Below, in pieces: positions 11,531-22,699 of a stretch of DNA of 64,000 bases. The translations under genes and the position numbers were made by a program. The notes under the pieces are model-generated. The model was not told the origin of the DNA. It did no database searches and was given only the letters and a program-made list of their open reading frames with translations. Source of the DNA: Flaccisagitta enflata (taxonomy: Eukaryota > Chaetognatha > Sagittoidea > Aphragmophora); the NCBI GenBank assembly GCA_965153355.1, contig OZ231127.1, positions 33,108,001 through 33,172,000 of the forward strand. The letters run 5' to 3'. Each line of letters opens with the position of its first letter. Positions within the stretch are counted from its first letter, which is position 1.

Positions 11531-11931
11531 CTACAAAATTTGGGCTTCGAGACTGGGATTTGGGCCATGAGACTAGAATTTAAGGGCGCGACGGAGAAGA
11601 AGGAGGAGAAAATTTTCCATATGAAAGTTGAAACAACATTGCCCTTACAAAAGGAGGCCAGAATCTCCAATTTACAAAGGATGAAAGCATACACTTTTTT
11701 TTTATACAAGTTTATAAGAACGTTAGGCTTCAAATTGTCAAAAATTTAAGAACATTGCTAAGAACATAGGAAGGCTTCATTCTTCAAAAATTTAAGAACA
11801 TTAGGCTTAAAATCTTAAAGATTAAAGAACATTTTTTTTCGGTTTTTTTTTTCAATCAATTGTTCTTTGTGAATGGACAGACTGTATCTTTTCTGTATAA
11901 CAAATCATGTTTTTCTTTGTACAGCATATAT

Positions 11932-12085
11932 TTTTAGTTGCGAACACGCAGAGACATAAAAACGCTTTAAAAAACACTTAAAACAGGTTTGTGATGGATG
12001 GACGGACCGACAGACCAACAGACCGACAAACTCAAAAACTGACCAAAAAGTGGCTTATAGAGTCACGTGGGACGCGACTAAAAAT
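11932..12085. mobile_element. short hairpin element (plus arm)
   Basis: Left end TTTTTAGTTGCGAACACGCA and right end GTCACGTGGGACGCGACTAA enclose GGACGGACCGACAGACC. Minus-arm counterpart 28,955-29,108. Confidence 0.6.
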
Positions 12086-12242
12086 CTTACGGACTGACAG
12101 ACTGATGGACCATTCCTGAAAAAAGTAGAGATTTGCTACTCTTTAACGTATTTCATAATTGAAAAATATTGGTCTCATTTTGGATTCGGTCTGAAATTTC
12201 TATGGGGACTTTGTAATTTTTTGAGCTGCCATACATCTCATG

Positions 12243-12243
<1 letters not shown>

Positions 12244-12310
<67 letters not shown>

Positions 12311-12438
12311 TTGTCTGTGTGTATCGCAGACAATTTTTTGTGTGTATTTTTTGAATCATACACCCATTCGTCTCTCCACTCTCCTTTCAATTTTTTTTCT
12401 GCACTACTCAAGTTCATAATTCGTAGTTTTTGTTGTTT

Positions 12439-12517
<79 letters not shown>

Positions 12518-12520
12518 ACA
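12244..12520. repeat. GT and GTT arrays (plus arm)
   Basis: (GT)n at 12,244-12,310 and (GTT)n at 12,431-12,517. The minus arm has CAA at 28,523-28,620, shorter and interrupted, and AC at 28,727-28,797. Confidence 0.95.
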
Positions 12521-12696
12521 GTCAAATTAGGCTCAAACGTTAACGCGTTTATAACAAAAATCAGCCCTTAAAAACTAGGGATGTAGTGGCAGAAAAATTA
12601 TGCCGCTTTCAGCCTATGTACTGTGACTACTGTCCCGCAAAATTCCCTATTCTGGCCTTTCATGTGCGTTGTTGCACATCTGCGTTGTTGCACATC

Positions 12697-13478
12697 TACA
12701 GTAAAATGGGAGCAAAAACGACCTTGACTGGAAGATAGATTATAAATATCTTAATTCTATTTGATTTATAAAAGATTTAGATTCATGCTAATTAAAAGTT
12801 GCTCCATTGCTTGAATATGTTAAGTTTTCTTATCCTTTAACTTAACTTGACTTCATCAGGACTTTTTTTTTGAAAGTTCTAACCTAGCCTAAAGTCTTTA
12901 CACAGTTTTTGAAGTATCTGTTATTATTTCCATTTGCAAATGGAATCTGAAACAAATTTGAAAAACACATACAGTGGAGCTTCACTAGAGCGCACCCGCT
13001 AATAAGGCATGCCCGCCTATAAGGCATACAACCTGCAGTCCCATGAGTTTTTTTTTAGTTGTTTTTATATTGGCAATAAGGCAGCTTCACTATAAGGCAT
13101 AATTAAGCCCAGTCCCTTGGAATACGCTCTAGTGAAGTGTAACTGTATTTTTCAAACAGAACAATTATGTAAATTAGTATCTGGGCAAAGCTTCAAACAG
13201 GCATAAAACCTATAGAAATAGTCTGATTAAGCTTATTCTTTTTGAATTTTAAAAAAGAATTTTGCCCAATTTGATAAAGTAGGTTAAACATTGAAAAATG
13301 AAGTCCGGATGAAGTCAAGTCACGAGTTAAAGAATGCGAAAAGCGAATATATTCAAGCAATCAAGCAATATTTAATTAGTATACATCTTAATTTTTTCAT
13401 GAATCAAATAAAAATAAGATACTTAAAATCTATCCTCCAGTCTAGTTCGTCTTTGCTCCCATTGTACTGTATAAAGGA
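12697..13478. mobile_element. MITE-like element with ~180-bp TIRs (plus arm)
   Basis: Left TACAGTAAAATGGGAGCAAA and right TTTGCTCCCATTGTACTGTA are inverted, and similarity continues inward for about 180 bp (CTGGAAGATAGATT; TTGAATATGTTAAG). Another small element is nested inside. Minus-arm counterpart about 27,590-28,365. Confidence 0.75.
12973..13146. mobile_element. nested 174-bp MITE (plus arm)
   Basis: TIRs ACAGTGGAGCTTCACTAGAG and its imperfect complement ending CACTTCACTAGAGCG; TATAAGGCAT motifs inside. Minus-arm counterpart about 27,914-28,092. Confidence 0.7.
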
Positions 13479-13753
13479 TCAACTCTGTCCGTTGTTTGAT
13501 TGGTCTGTTGGTCCAGTGGGTCAGACGTGTTTCTTCATGCCTGTCACCATTCATGCCTTCCCGTTTTAATCCATTCATTCATTTGTTCATTTTTCAATTC
13601 ACCTATTCATCATCTATTCATTAATTTCAAAATTTTCATTCACCAATTGTTGATCAGCGAGGCTGTAACTTGGCCTTGTTTGATCCTTTCCTTCCAACCT
13701 AAATAATCTGGGGTTACAACGTTGACGTGTGAGCAGGGACAAACAGGCTTTCA

Positions 13754-13759
13754 CACACA

Positions 13760-13846
<87 letters not shown>
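13754..13846. repeat. AC array (plus arm)
   Basis: (AC)n; minus-arm counterpart 27,213-27,307 is interrupted by GG. Confidence 0.95.
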
Positions 13847-13848
<2 letters not shown>

Positions 13849-14198
13849 CCTACCCTTGAAGGATAGAATCGAGGTCAAGCTTGAAATGTAATCACCGGGC
13901 ATTCTAATCCAAGTTACTGACTACTGAGTGGTAAAACAATATCCCTCACTACACCACTAAAAAGATCGAAGACAGCTAGCTTGCATGCATGCGCGCGCGC
14001 GCCAGTGTGTGTGTGTGTGCGTGCGTGCGTGCATGTCTGAGGCCATTAGGGATGTCTCGTAGTAGGTAGTCCGAATACATGTGACGGAGTGAAGCTAGGA
14101 TGACAAATTGTAGAATCCATGTCAGGTCCTCTTTTTTCTCTCTTACACACACTCTCTCTCTCTCTCTTTCTCTTGGTGAACAACGATATACTATCTTT

Positions 14199-14377
14199 TT
14201 TTGTCGCGGACACGCGACACTACACCTTGCCGTGTTGATGTTGATGTTGATGTTGATGTTGTTTACTCTCGGTCCGTCCATCACATTTTTGAATTCCAAG
14301 CGGTTTTGGCATAACTGCCCCTGCTCAACCTTCTGCGACTGGTTTGCCGTGTATCTGACCTTGTTACTTTCGAAGTT
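14199..14377. mobile_element. (ACGG)n-family hairpin element (plus arm)
   Basis: TTGTCGCGGACACGCGACAC at one end and GCCGTGTATCTGACCTTGTT at the other; TGTTGATGTTGA repeats replace most of the ACGG tract. Minus-arm counterpart about 26,622-26,792. Confidence 0.6.
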
Positions 14378-14393
14378 GATTATCGATGATTAT

Positions 14394-15199
14394 TGATGGC
14401 GCACTATGCGCCAATATGACACCAAAATCCACTATGGGCTCAATTAAAGCAAAAAACTTTAAAAGTCAAATAATATTTTATTTAGGATAAATCAATGAAA
14501 AAAAATTGAATTTGTAAAAGGGCAATTTTGAAATATCAATTAAGCATATATTTCATATTGCTGTTTTTGCTAAGTTGATAGGATCAGTATTTTTGCATTT
14601 ATTAGCACTTTTTTATCAGATGCAAAAATTTTCTAAATTCTAGAAAAGATGCTTATCAAAATTTCATCGCATCAAAATTTTTTAGGAAAAAAAAATTCAA
14701 ATAAAAAAAGATATTTCTCTCATTGAAAACTTTTTCTGCATCAAAATTTAAGCATGAATTTTTTTTACATCCAAAATTTATTTGCATCAAAAAATTTTTT
14801 GCATCAAAAATTTTAGCACGGAAATTTTTTTTTTCATCAAATATTTTTCTCTCTAGGAAAAAAATTTTCTTATCAAATATTTCTAAATTTTTTTGCATTA
14901 AATATTCTTTAAGCGTCAAATTTTTTTTGCATCAATTTTTTTTTGCATCAAATTTTTTACATTAAGATTTTAAACAGTAAAGAAAATCTATTTTATTTAC
15001 AATAGATATATTTGATAAAGGTTAAAAATATTTGTTCTGAACATTTCTGCACTTTATAGGGTTTTATCTCATAATTAACATAATATTTTCAAAAACTTAA
15101 TCGTTTTTTCCTAAACATTATTATTTGATTTTTGATTAATTATGGTACAATTGAGCGAATAGTGCGTTTTGTGTCATTACGGCGCATAGTGGGCCATCA
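14394..15199. mobile_element. ~806-bp MITE with TIRs (plus arm)
   Basis: TIRs start GATGGCGCACTATGCGCC and, on the other strand, GATGGCCCACTATGCGCC; similarity extends about 50 bp. The core is an AT-rich minisatellite of TTTTTGCATCAAA units (14,650-14,960). Minus-arm counterpart about 25,785-26,596. Confidence 0.75.
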
Positions 15200-15279
15200 A
15201 ATCCACGGCATTGGCGACAATCAACGTCGAAAGCAAAAACGTTAAAATTCGTAGTTCAACATGATATGAATATACTGCA

Positions 15280-15345
15280 GAGAGAGAGAGAGAAAGAGAT
15301 ATGAGAGAGAGAGAGAAAGTAATAAGGTAGGTGGTATAGTGGTAT

Positions 15346-15376
<31 letters not shown>

Positions 15377-15385
15377 GACAGAGAC

Positions 15386-15450
<65 letters not shown>

Positions 15451-15540
15451 AAGAAAGAGAGAGAGAACAAGAAAGAGAGAGAGAACAAGAAAGGGAGAGA
15501 GAAAGACAGGAAAAGAGAAGGAGAAAGAGAGAGAGCTAAA
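15280..15540. repeat. GA-rich array (plus arm)
   Basis: (GA)n with AACAAGAAAGAGAGA repeats; minus-arm counterpart 25,565-25,705 is shorter. Confidence 0.93.
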
Positions 15541-15892
15541 TATAGGATCTTTTGTTGAAGAATTAGTGCATTTCATTTCCATTCAAGCACGACAACAGAA
15601 TTTTATCAATGATTTCCCATTTCACTGAAGCACGAACTTCAAAAAGGCCAGTTAATGCCCACTGAAGCACACCGTCGTGCTTCAGTGAAAAACTATTTAA
15701 CTTAAGCACGAATTACGTGCTTAAGTGGATGCCCCATAAAAAAGAATCGAGGGGTAGACCCAGTGGTAGACCCGGAGGTTGACCGAGGGGTAGACATTTT
15801 CATTTTAGCTTAAATAATAGTCGTGTATTTTATAAACAATTTCAGTTTGAACCACCACCCTCCCCTGCCACCACCCTTTTTGGTTTTTGTCC

Positions 15893-17283
15893 CCGACAAA
15901 CAGTTTTCGTCGGTGGACTATGAGATAGCCTGTTTGTGCTAGTCTGGTTCATGTTGCAGCGTGGTCTGTCTGCTCAGGTAAAACCTTCATATCTTTGATC
16001 CAGACTTGAAGTTCATGAAATCCTTACTAGCAAGTACATATGTCAATGGGAGCTAGGCCAACTTTCAGAAAAATTCATAAACTTTTACGACCCTTTACAA
16101 TTATTTTAGTGAATATTTAAATTTGGGACTGAAAGTGGTTTGCTAGCAGTAGAGGGCAAGAAAAGATGAATTTTTTTCAATTTGCTATACAAGTAGAGGA
16201 TAGCAAATATACTACCCCGGCAAAATTCGAATTATATCTGAAGCCTGGCATAAGATATTAGCTTATTTATGTAGAATATATTGCTAGACTTCAGTAGTAT
16301 ACATAGGCAAAGGGTAGCAAAAGTTTATGAATTTTTTTAATTTGGTATACAAGTAAAGGATAGTAAATAAACAATCCCTGCAAAATTCGAATTAAATCTG
16401 AAGTCTGGTTTAGAAGATATTAGCTATTTATGTAGTAATATGTTACTGTGACTTAGGCAGTTTATATAGGTAAAGGGTAGCAAAGTTATGTGAATTTTTT
16501 TTTTAATTTGGTATTCAAGTAAAGGACATCAATTGAACAGCCCCTGCAAAATTAGATTTAAATCTGAAGTCTGGTTTGTGAGATATAAACCTATTTTGTA
16601 GTAATATATTACTGCTGTGAGAGTGGGTGAATTGTTCATTGAGGAGATTTGCACTTTTCTCATTTACATATTGCGGATGACCATTTATTTGTTCAAAGAT
16701 TTTTGTGTGATGCATTTATTAGCTAAATATCATTTTACTTTCACTCATGTTGTTGTTCAGCTTTATAGCAATTTCATTATTACGATTTAGATAATAAACA
16801 ATTACTAATTTAGTTACTTTTATTTCCCAACGCTGAACTACTTATATATCTTGAAGATTTGCTCTGGTCAAAGTTCACCTTCACGGCAGAGAGGCCAGCA
16901 CAAAGAAAAGCTTGCACACACACGCACACACACACACGCACACACACACGCACACGCATATGCACGCACGCACACACACCCAGCGAGTGAGCGCGCGCGC
17001 ACAGATACTAAGGTGTCGTCATGGACTCGTAAGGCTTTTTTTTTTTTAATTTTTTTTTATTTTCTTTTACTGTTTTTTTTAACTTTTTTTTTTGTATTTT
17101 TTTTTTGAATTTTTTTTTTGTTTTTTTTAAATTATTTTTTTTTTTTTTGAAAAAAATTTTTTTTTCAAATTTTTTTTTTCGAAATTTTTTTTTTTCTATT
17201 GGCAGATTCTTCTCGAGTCAAGTGCATGATGAGAAAGTTTCAAAATTACAGTCCCCAGTCGGGGACTGTAATTTTGAAGCTTT
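15893..17283. mobile_element. hairpin-bounded ~1.4-kb element (plus arm)
   Basis: One end GTCCCCGACAAACAGTTTTC GTCGG, the other a long hairpin around ACAGTCCCCAGTCGGGGACT (17,238-17,281). Inside are about three ~170-bp repeats containing GAAGTCTGG and ATATTAGCT motifs. Related copies at 23,777-25,203 and 48,929-50,502. Confidence 0.65.
16914..17220. repeat. AC repeats and T-rich tract (plus arm)
   Basis: AC/GCAC repeats followed by about 180 bp of poly-T with A interruptions. Minus-arm counterpart 23,860-24,150. Confidence 0.85.
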
Positions 17284-17529
17284 TTGGAATTGAGAAAATC
17301 CCTGAACTTAAAGGTATTGAGTAGATGTAAAGGATTGACCGCTTTCCCATTTTGGAGGAGGGATAGCTACTAGTATTTGTACTACAAAATGGAAGCGGAA
17401 GCGGAAGCGGTGGAAGCGGCACTAAAATTGACCGCTTCCACATCCCTAGTATTGAGACTGCAATATGTAAATGAGGTTTTTATACTTTTTGCAAACTAGC
17501 AATTTTATCAAATTTTTGAAGTATAAAAA

Positions 17530-17755
17530 AAACCGAGGGGTGGGGTGAGGGGTGGAGTGGGGTGGGGGGTGGGGTGGGGTGAGGGGTGGACCAAGGGGTG
17601 GACCGAGGGGTAAACTGAGGGGTAAACCAAGGGGTGGGAGGGGTAAACTGAGGGGTGGGAGGGGTAAACCAAGGGGTGGTCAATTTCAACCGAGGGGTGG
17701 GAGGGGTGGGGCAAGGGGTGGGCGCTACAACCCCCGTCCCACCCCTCCCACCCCT
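17530..17755. repeat. G-rich GAGGGGTGGACC repeats (plus arm)
   Basis: Dense runs of GGGG every 5-10 bases on the plus strand, a possible G-quadruplex former. Minus-arm counterpart 23,320-23,520 on the other strand. Confidence 0.85.
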
Positions 17756-17889
17756 CGCTACCCTACATGAGACATCTTTAACTAATTCGATCCGAAAATC
17801 AACTGTACTTCGACTCCGCGGGGAAGAAAATCAAAGGACCAGGGGGGGGGAAAGAAATCAAAGGTCGTGCAACTATATACACCCCTGGG

Positions 17890-18290
17890 ATGGAGAAGTG
17901 AGGGAGAAAAAGCAAATGCGCGATGAGCTGGATGATGAGAACAACGGACTGCCTAAACAGGATGGAGAGGTAAGGGAGAAGATGCAAATGCGCGATGAGC
18001 TGGATGATGAAAACAATGGACTGCCTAAACAGGATGGAGAGGTAAGGGAGAAGATGCAAATGTGCGATTAAATGAGTGATGAGAACAATGGACTGCCAAA
18101 ACAGGATGGAGAGGTTAGCAGAAATTGAGAAATGATGTGAAAAAATGCGCATTGGACTGGAAAATGAAAACAATGCAATGGCCTTTCTGATAAGGACGGG
18201 CAAAGGAGGATGTATTGCGATGACGCGGAAAAAAATGCGTGATGAACTGGATGATAATATCAGACTCCTCAAGCAAGACGGAAACCTCTA
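17890..18290 (+). repeat. 72-bp repeat cluster before BAH1 exon (plus arm)
   Basis: About five units, the last ones degenerate, of the same 72-bp repeat, 9.3 kb away in the same intron and just upstream of the BAH1 exon. No acceptor is seen in front of it. Minus-arm copy 22,780-23,180. Confidence 0.85.
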
Positions 18291-18368
18291 GCTAAGTAAC
18301 GATGCATGGAATCACAAGTTGAACTGAGCGACATTTGAAGATTAACAATTCGTGACTTTCGGTTTCAG

Positions 18369-18532
18369 ATCCAAATGGACTCTGTGATTCATAACGGAGT
18401 CATGGTTTCCGTGGGCGATTTCCTGTACACGGTCCATCGCGAAAATCACATCGAACCTCACATCGTCCACGTGCAAAGGATCTGGAAAGATGTCAACGGA
18501 GAACCCTTCATCTGGGCTTGCTTTTACTACAG
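18369..18532 (+). CDS. PBRM1: PBRM1 BAH1 first-half exon, plus-arm copy
   Basis: Copy of 22,536-22,699 (VSVGDFLYTVHRENHIEPHI). Both splice sites are intact. Confidence 0.92.
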
Positions 18533-18841
18533 GTAGGTTGAGTATGGAACCAGGGGCGCTGACAGTCGTATGCCTCGGAATGGAGAAGAGAAGAGAGTGG
18601 AGAAAGAGATTGATAGATTGTAGGCCCTATGTTGAATGAATATTCGCAAGAAACAGCGCAGCAGGCGAAGAAAAAGAAGAGATAACCTCCAATGCTGTGG
18701 CAATTAGCGTTAAAACCTTATTTGCATAATGCAGTACTCCACCACTCGCTTTCCAGATTGCAAAAACTCGGAATTCAGCCAACTGCGATTGGAGCAAAGA
18801 ATTAGAGAACCTAATATTTTAAACCGAGCACCTGGGAAGAA

Positions 18842-19039
18842 AACAAGGCCTTATACACGGCTACCGAAGTCGCATGCGGGTCGGCAGGGGCAGTGATAAA
18901 AAAAGGCTATTCAAGTAATTGGCCAGGAGCAGTAATGCAAAAACCACCCGTAAACGCCGAAAAAAAAACTAACACGGACCAACCGACGGACAGACTGACC
19001 GACATAGCGGGTCATAGAGTCGCGTAGCACGCGACTAAA
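18842..19039. mobile_element. (ACGG)n hairpin element (plus arm)
   Basis: ACAAGGCCTTATACACGGC at one end, GTCGCGTAGCACGCGACTAA at the other, with GGACCAACCGACGGACAGAC between. In the intron between the two BAH1 exons. Minus-arm counterpart 22,035-22,233. Confidence 0.7.
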
Positions 19040-19371
19040 AATAGCAGCAAATGATGAAGTATTTGACAGTTTTGAACACGGTGCAAATTTGCCTCAAACT
19101 AAGAAGTTTAATCATAGTTTTATTAACTACCGAAACGCCGTTTACTTCGGAATTTTGTAGTGTCCTTTTAATGTTGAGTCCTTTGCCTGAGCCGGTTCTT
19201 GCCTAGCAGCGTGTGGACCAATTTGCATTTGGGATGCTGCCGCTTGTTTGAATGCGGCCCATTTCTCAGTCCTCACAACTAATAATCGTCAGTCTGTCGG
19301 TCATTCATTTACAAAACTGCCCCTCCCCACCCGCACACATTTGCTTTGACGCCCTTTTTCCCCGACCACAG

Positions 19372-19594
19372 ACCTCGTGAAACGTACCACGTGGAAACTC
19401 GGAAATTCCTGGAGAAGGAAGTCTTCAAATCGGATTACTACGAGAAGATTCCGTTGAGCAAAATCCTGGGCAAATGTTACGTCATGTTCGTTAAGGACTA
19501 TTACAAGTTGGCGCCTCAGGGCTTCGAAGACAAGGACGTCTGGGTCTGCGAGTCAAAATACTTGTCAAAAAATAAGGCCTTCAAAAAAATGAAG
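19372..19594 (+). CDS. PBRM1: PBRM1 BAH1 second-half exon, plus-arm copy
   Basis: Copy of 21,479-21,701, protein-identical (TRKFLEKEVFKSDYYEKIPL). It is the last gene piece in the plus arm; the arm ends about 165 bp later and no BAH2 exon follows on this strand. Confidence 0.95.
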
Positions 19595-19937
19595 GTAAGA
19601 TCAAGGCCGGTTTTCTATCCTTGTGTATATGACGTGGCTGTTTACCACTTCTTTTCTTGTTTTCTCAGGATACATCCACTTTAAAGATTTATTTCATTGA
19701 TTTCGTTCGTTTCATTATTTAATTAGTTCATTCATTTCATTCACTCCATTCGTTCATTCTCTTTTCTTTCTTTCTTTCTTTCTGTTGTTCTCTTTTCTTT
19801 CTTTCTTTCTTTCTGTTCTTCTCCTTCCTTTCTTTCTTTTCTTTTTTTCTTTCTTTCTTTCTTTTTTTCAGTTGTTCTGTTCTGTTCTCTCTCTTTCTTT
19901 CTTTCTTTCATTCAGATGTTCTTTTCTTTTCTCTGAC

Positions 19938-20029
19938 CTCGGTGGGAAAGACGAACCAGGGTCCGGTGAACCAGGCCTCCCCGTTTGAATCTTCCCAAAT
20001 ACGATCGATTCTCGCGATGTAAGGACGAT
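19938..20029 (-). CDS. PBRM1: PBRM1 exon, BAH2 second piece; last found
   Basis: Encodes DRPYIARIDRIWEDSNGEAW, then FTGPWFVFPTE; human BAH2 has RPRVGRIEKVWV and YFYGPIFIHPEE. Acceptor TTACTTGTGCAG, donor GAG|GTCAGA, phase 1 to 0. The next exon should encode the MFYKKEVFLS block, but the inverted plus arm starts about 180 bp further on and no such sequence follows. Confidence 0.9.
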
Positions 20030-20484
20030 CTGCACAAGTAAATTACAATCATCACGTAACCATCGTTGCAGATATGTACATATGTAAGTCTTATTCGGAC
20101 ATCTTGTGGAAGCAAGCGAGAGAGAGAGACAGTCGTGGTTTGAACTACAAACGACGTGATAAAACGGGGTGGGGAAGGCTCAAATATCCTAATGGGGAAC
20201 ACCGATGAGAGTCAAATAAGCCCGAACATGATCAGGCTACGATGCGTCTTCCGTGTGGTGCGAATAACGCGCGATGACAAAAAGACAGACAGAAAGATGA
20301 ACCGAGTCCGAGACTATCGAAAGAAATTCTCAAAACATGAAAGGAAGTGTTTTGTTTGGTGTGTGACATCGCGCTTGTTTTTTGTTTTTTTTTTGTACAG
20401 AAGTAAAAAGCATGCAGTCCAACCGACAGACTGACCAACGGACAGACCCTCTTATGGAAAAGCGAAAACGCGACAGTGGTTCAC

Positions 20485-20622
20485 CTGTGCCTGACTTAAC
20501 GTAGGCGCAGTCTCCCAATTTAAAGGGACCGACGGGGAAGTTGTACTGCTCGAAACCTTGATTTCCGTCTGAACCGACGTCCAGAGGGACATTTTCTCTC
20601 GGCTTTTCAATCGGTGCAACGT
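20485..20622 (-). CDS. PBRM1: PBRM1 exon, BAH2 start
   Basis: Encodes VAPIEKPRENVPLDVGSD, then FEQYNFPVGPFKLGDCAYVK. FKLGDCAYVKSG is the BAH2 entry (human LKVGDCVFIKSHG). Phase 1 to 1, acceptor TTCCAATTCCAG, donor CAG|GTGAAC. This single-copy exon shows that the minus-strand gene crosses the centre of the palindrome. Confidence 0.88.
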
Positions 20623-20796
20623 CTGGAATTGGAAATTTCCCACAAAGAGTCAGTAATTGCAAAACACATTTCATATTCACCTTAACAACCTACCAGGTTT
20701 TGTCGAGCTACGAAGATTAACGTTACAATATCCTCCATTTTCATAATTTAATTTCTAGTCCCTGTTATTCAATAAACGTGAAATAGCGTTTTATAC

Positions 20797-20953
20797 CATT
20801 GTCGAGCAAGTTGGTCGCGGCAGCAGCGAGCACGGCGGGATTGGGAGATGCGGAATGCTGCCCTTTAGCGTGGATGGATGGAATTCGCGTCGGGACTTTA
20901 GGCGTAGGCCGTGTCACGATGGCGTATGAGGGACAACTCTTAACATTCCAGAT
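20797..20953 (-). CDS. PBRM1: PBRM1 exon, BAH1-BAH2 linker
   Basis: In the unique spacer. Encodes IWNVKSCPSYAIVTRPTPKV followed by an Ala-rich tail ending LLDN. It corresponds to human LWTMPISSVRFVPRDVPLPV after KKIK. Phase 0 (after CGTTCAG) to 1 (AATG|GTATAA). Partial copies of its 5' end occur at about 21,015-21,077 and 21,200-21,250. Confidence 0.75.
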
Positions 20954-21260
20954 CTGAACGACGTGATGGCATGTGACGAATGAATGAATGAATGAATAAA
21001 ATGAATGAATAAATGAACTTTAGGCGTAGGCTGAGTCAAGATGGCGTACGAGGGACAACTCTTAACATTCCAGATCTGAACGACGTAATGAATGAAATGA
21101 ATGAAAAGAATGAAACGAATGAAATGAATGAAATGAAAAAACGAATGAAACGAATGAAACGAATAAAATGAATGAAATGAATTAATAAATGAACGAATGG
21201 ACTTCAGGCGTACAAGGGACAACTCATCACTTTTCAGATCTGATCCAACGCGAACGACGT
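20900..21260 (-). repeat. partial exon-start repeats with GAAT arrays (spacer)
   Basis: Three imperfect copies of the acceptor and first codons of exon 20,797-20,953 (IWNVKSCPSYA), joined by GAAT repeats. Only the copy at 20,900-20,953 continues into a full exon. Confidence 0.8.
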
Positions 21261-21478
21261 GATGGCATGTGATGAATGAAAAGATGAAAAGATGAATGGA
21301 TATATGGATTAAAGAATGAACGAATGGAGTGAATGAAATGAATGAACTAATTAAATAATGAAACGAACGAAATCAATGAAATAAATCTTTAAAGTGGATG
21401 TATCCTGAGAAAACAAGAAAAGAAGTGGTAAACAGCCACGTCATATACACAAGGATAGAAAACCGGCCTTGATCTTAC

Positions 21479-21701
21479 CTTCATTTTTTTGAAGGCCTTA
21501 TTTTTTGACAAGTATTTTGACTCGCAGACCCAGACGTCCTTGTCTTCGAAGCCCTGAGGCGCCAACTTGTAATAGTCCTTAACGAACATGACGTAACATT
21601 TGCCCAGGATTTTGCTCAACGGAATCTTCTCGTAGTAATCCGATTTGAAGACTTCCTTCTCCAGGAATTTCCGAGTTTCCACGTGGTACGTTTCACGAGG
21701 T
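21479..21701 (-). CDS. PBRM1: PBRM1 exon, BAH1 second half
   Basis: Begins PRETYHVETRKFLEKEVFKS and continues DYYEKIPLSKILGKCYVMFV to VWVCESKYLSKNKAFKKMK. The TRKFLEKEVFKSDYY and SKILGKC blocks are identical to human BAH1. Phase 2 to 0, donor AAG|GTAAGA. Protein identical to the plus-arm copy. Confidence 0.96.
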
Positions 21702-22034
21702 CTGTGGTCGGGGAAAAAGGGCGTCAAAGCAAATGTGTGCGGGTGGGGAGGGGCAGTTTTGTAAATGAATGACCGACAGACTGACGATTATTAGTTGTGA
21801 GGACTGAGAAATGGGCCGCATTCAAACAAGCGGCAGCATCCCAAATGCAAATTGGTCCACACGCTGCTAGGCAAGAACCGGCTCAGGCAAAGGACTCAAC
21901 ATTAAAAGGACACTACAAAATTCCGAAGTAAACGGCGTTTCGGTAGTTAATAAAACTATGATTAAACTTCTTAGTTTGAGGCAAATTTGCACCGTGTTCA
22001 AAACTGTCAAATACTTCATCATTTGCTGCTATTT

Positions 22035-22233
22035 TTAGTCGCGTGCGACTCTATGACCCGCTATGTCGGTCAGTCTGTCCGTCGGTTGGTCCGTGTTAGT
22101 TTTTTTTTCGGCGTTTACGGGTGGTTTTTGCATTACTGCTCCTGGCCAATTACTTGAATAGCCTTTTTTTATCACTGCCCCTGCCGACCCGCATGCGACT
22201 TCGGTAGCCGTGTATAAGGCCTTGTTTTCTTCC
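22035..22233. mobile_element. (ACGG)n hairpin element (minus arm)
   Basis: Counterpart of 18,842-19,039. Confidence 0.7.
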
Positions 22234-22535
22234 CAGGTGCTCGGTTTAAAATATTAGGTTCTCTAATTCTTTGCTCCAATCGCAGTTGGCTGAATTCCGA
22301 GTTTTTGCAATCTGGAAAGCGAGTGGTGGAGTACTGCATTATGCAAATAAGGTTTTAACGCTAATTGCCACAGCATTGGAGGTTATCTCTTCTTTTTCTT
22401 CGCCTGCTGCGCTGTTTCTTGCGAATATTCATTCAACATAGGGCCTACAATCTATCAATCTCTTTCTCCACTCTCTTCTCTTCTCCATTCCGAGGCATAC
22501 GACTGTCAGCGCCCCTGGTTCCATACTCAACCTAC

Positions 22536-22699
22536 CTGTAGTAAAAGCAAGCCCAGATGAAGGGTTCTCCGTTGACATCTTTCCAGATCCTTTGCACGTG
22601 GACGATGTGAGGTTCGATGTGATTTTCGCGATGGACCGTGTACAGGAAATCGCCCACGGAAACCATGACTCCGTTATGAATCACAGAGTCCATTTGGAT
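22536..22699 (-). CDS. PBRM1: PBRM1 exon, BAH1 first half
   Basis: Encodes IQMDSVIHNGVMVSVGDFLY, then VHRENHIEPHIVHVQRIWKD and GEPFIWACFYYR. Human BAH1 has YHVGDYVYV, QPHIVCIERLWED and WLYGCWFYR. Phase 0 to 2. Acceptor GGTTTCAG, donor CAG|GTAGGT. About 9.9 kb of repeat-filled intron separates it from the BD6 exon. Confidence 0.94.

Larger units (their letters stand above)
19759..21314. other. unique spacer between palindrome arms
   Basis: About 1.55 kb present only once. It begins with TTTC-rich DNA (19,760-19,910), contains three minus-strand PBRM1 exons, and ends in GAAT-rich DNA with partial copies of an exon start. The arms lose similarity at CATTCT in the plus arm (about 19,758) and at the matching point in the minus arm (about 21,315). 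Confidence 0.85.

Noticed and set aside
17799-18272. 157-residue frame, antisense, present in both arms
   Set aside because: Antisense of the 72-bp coding-derived repeat; no splice or start support.
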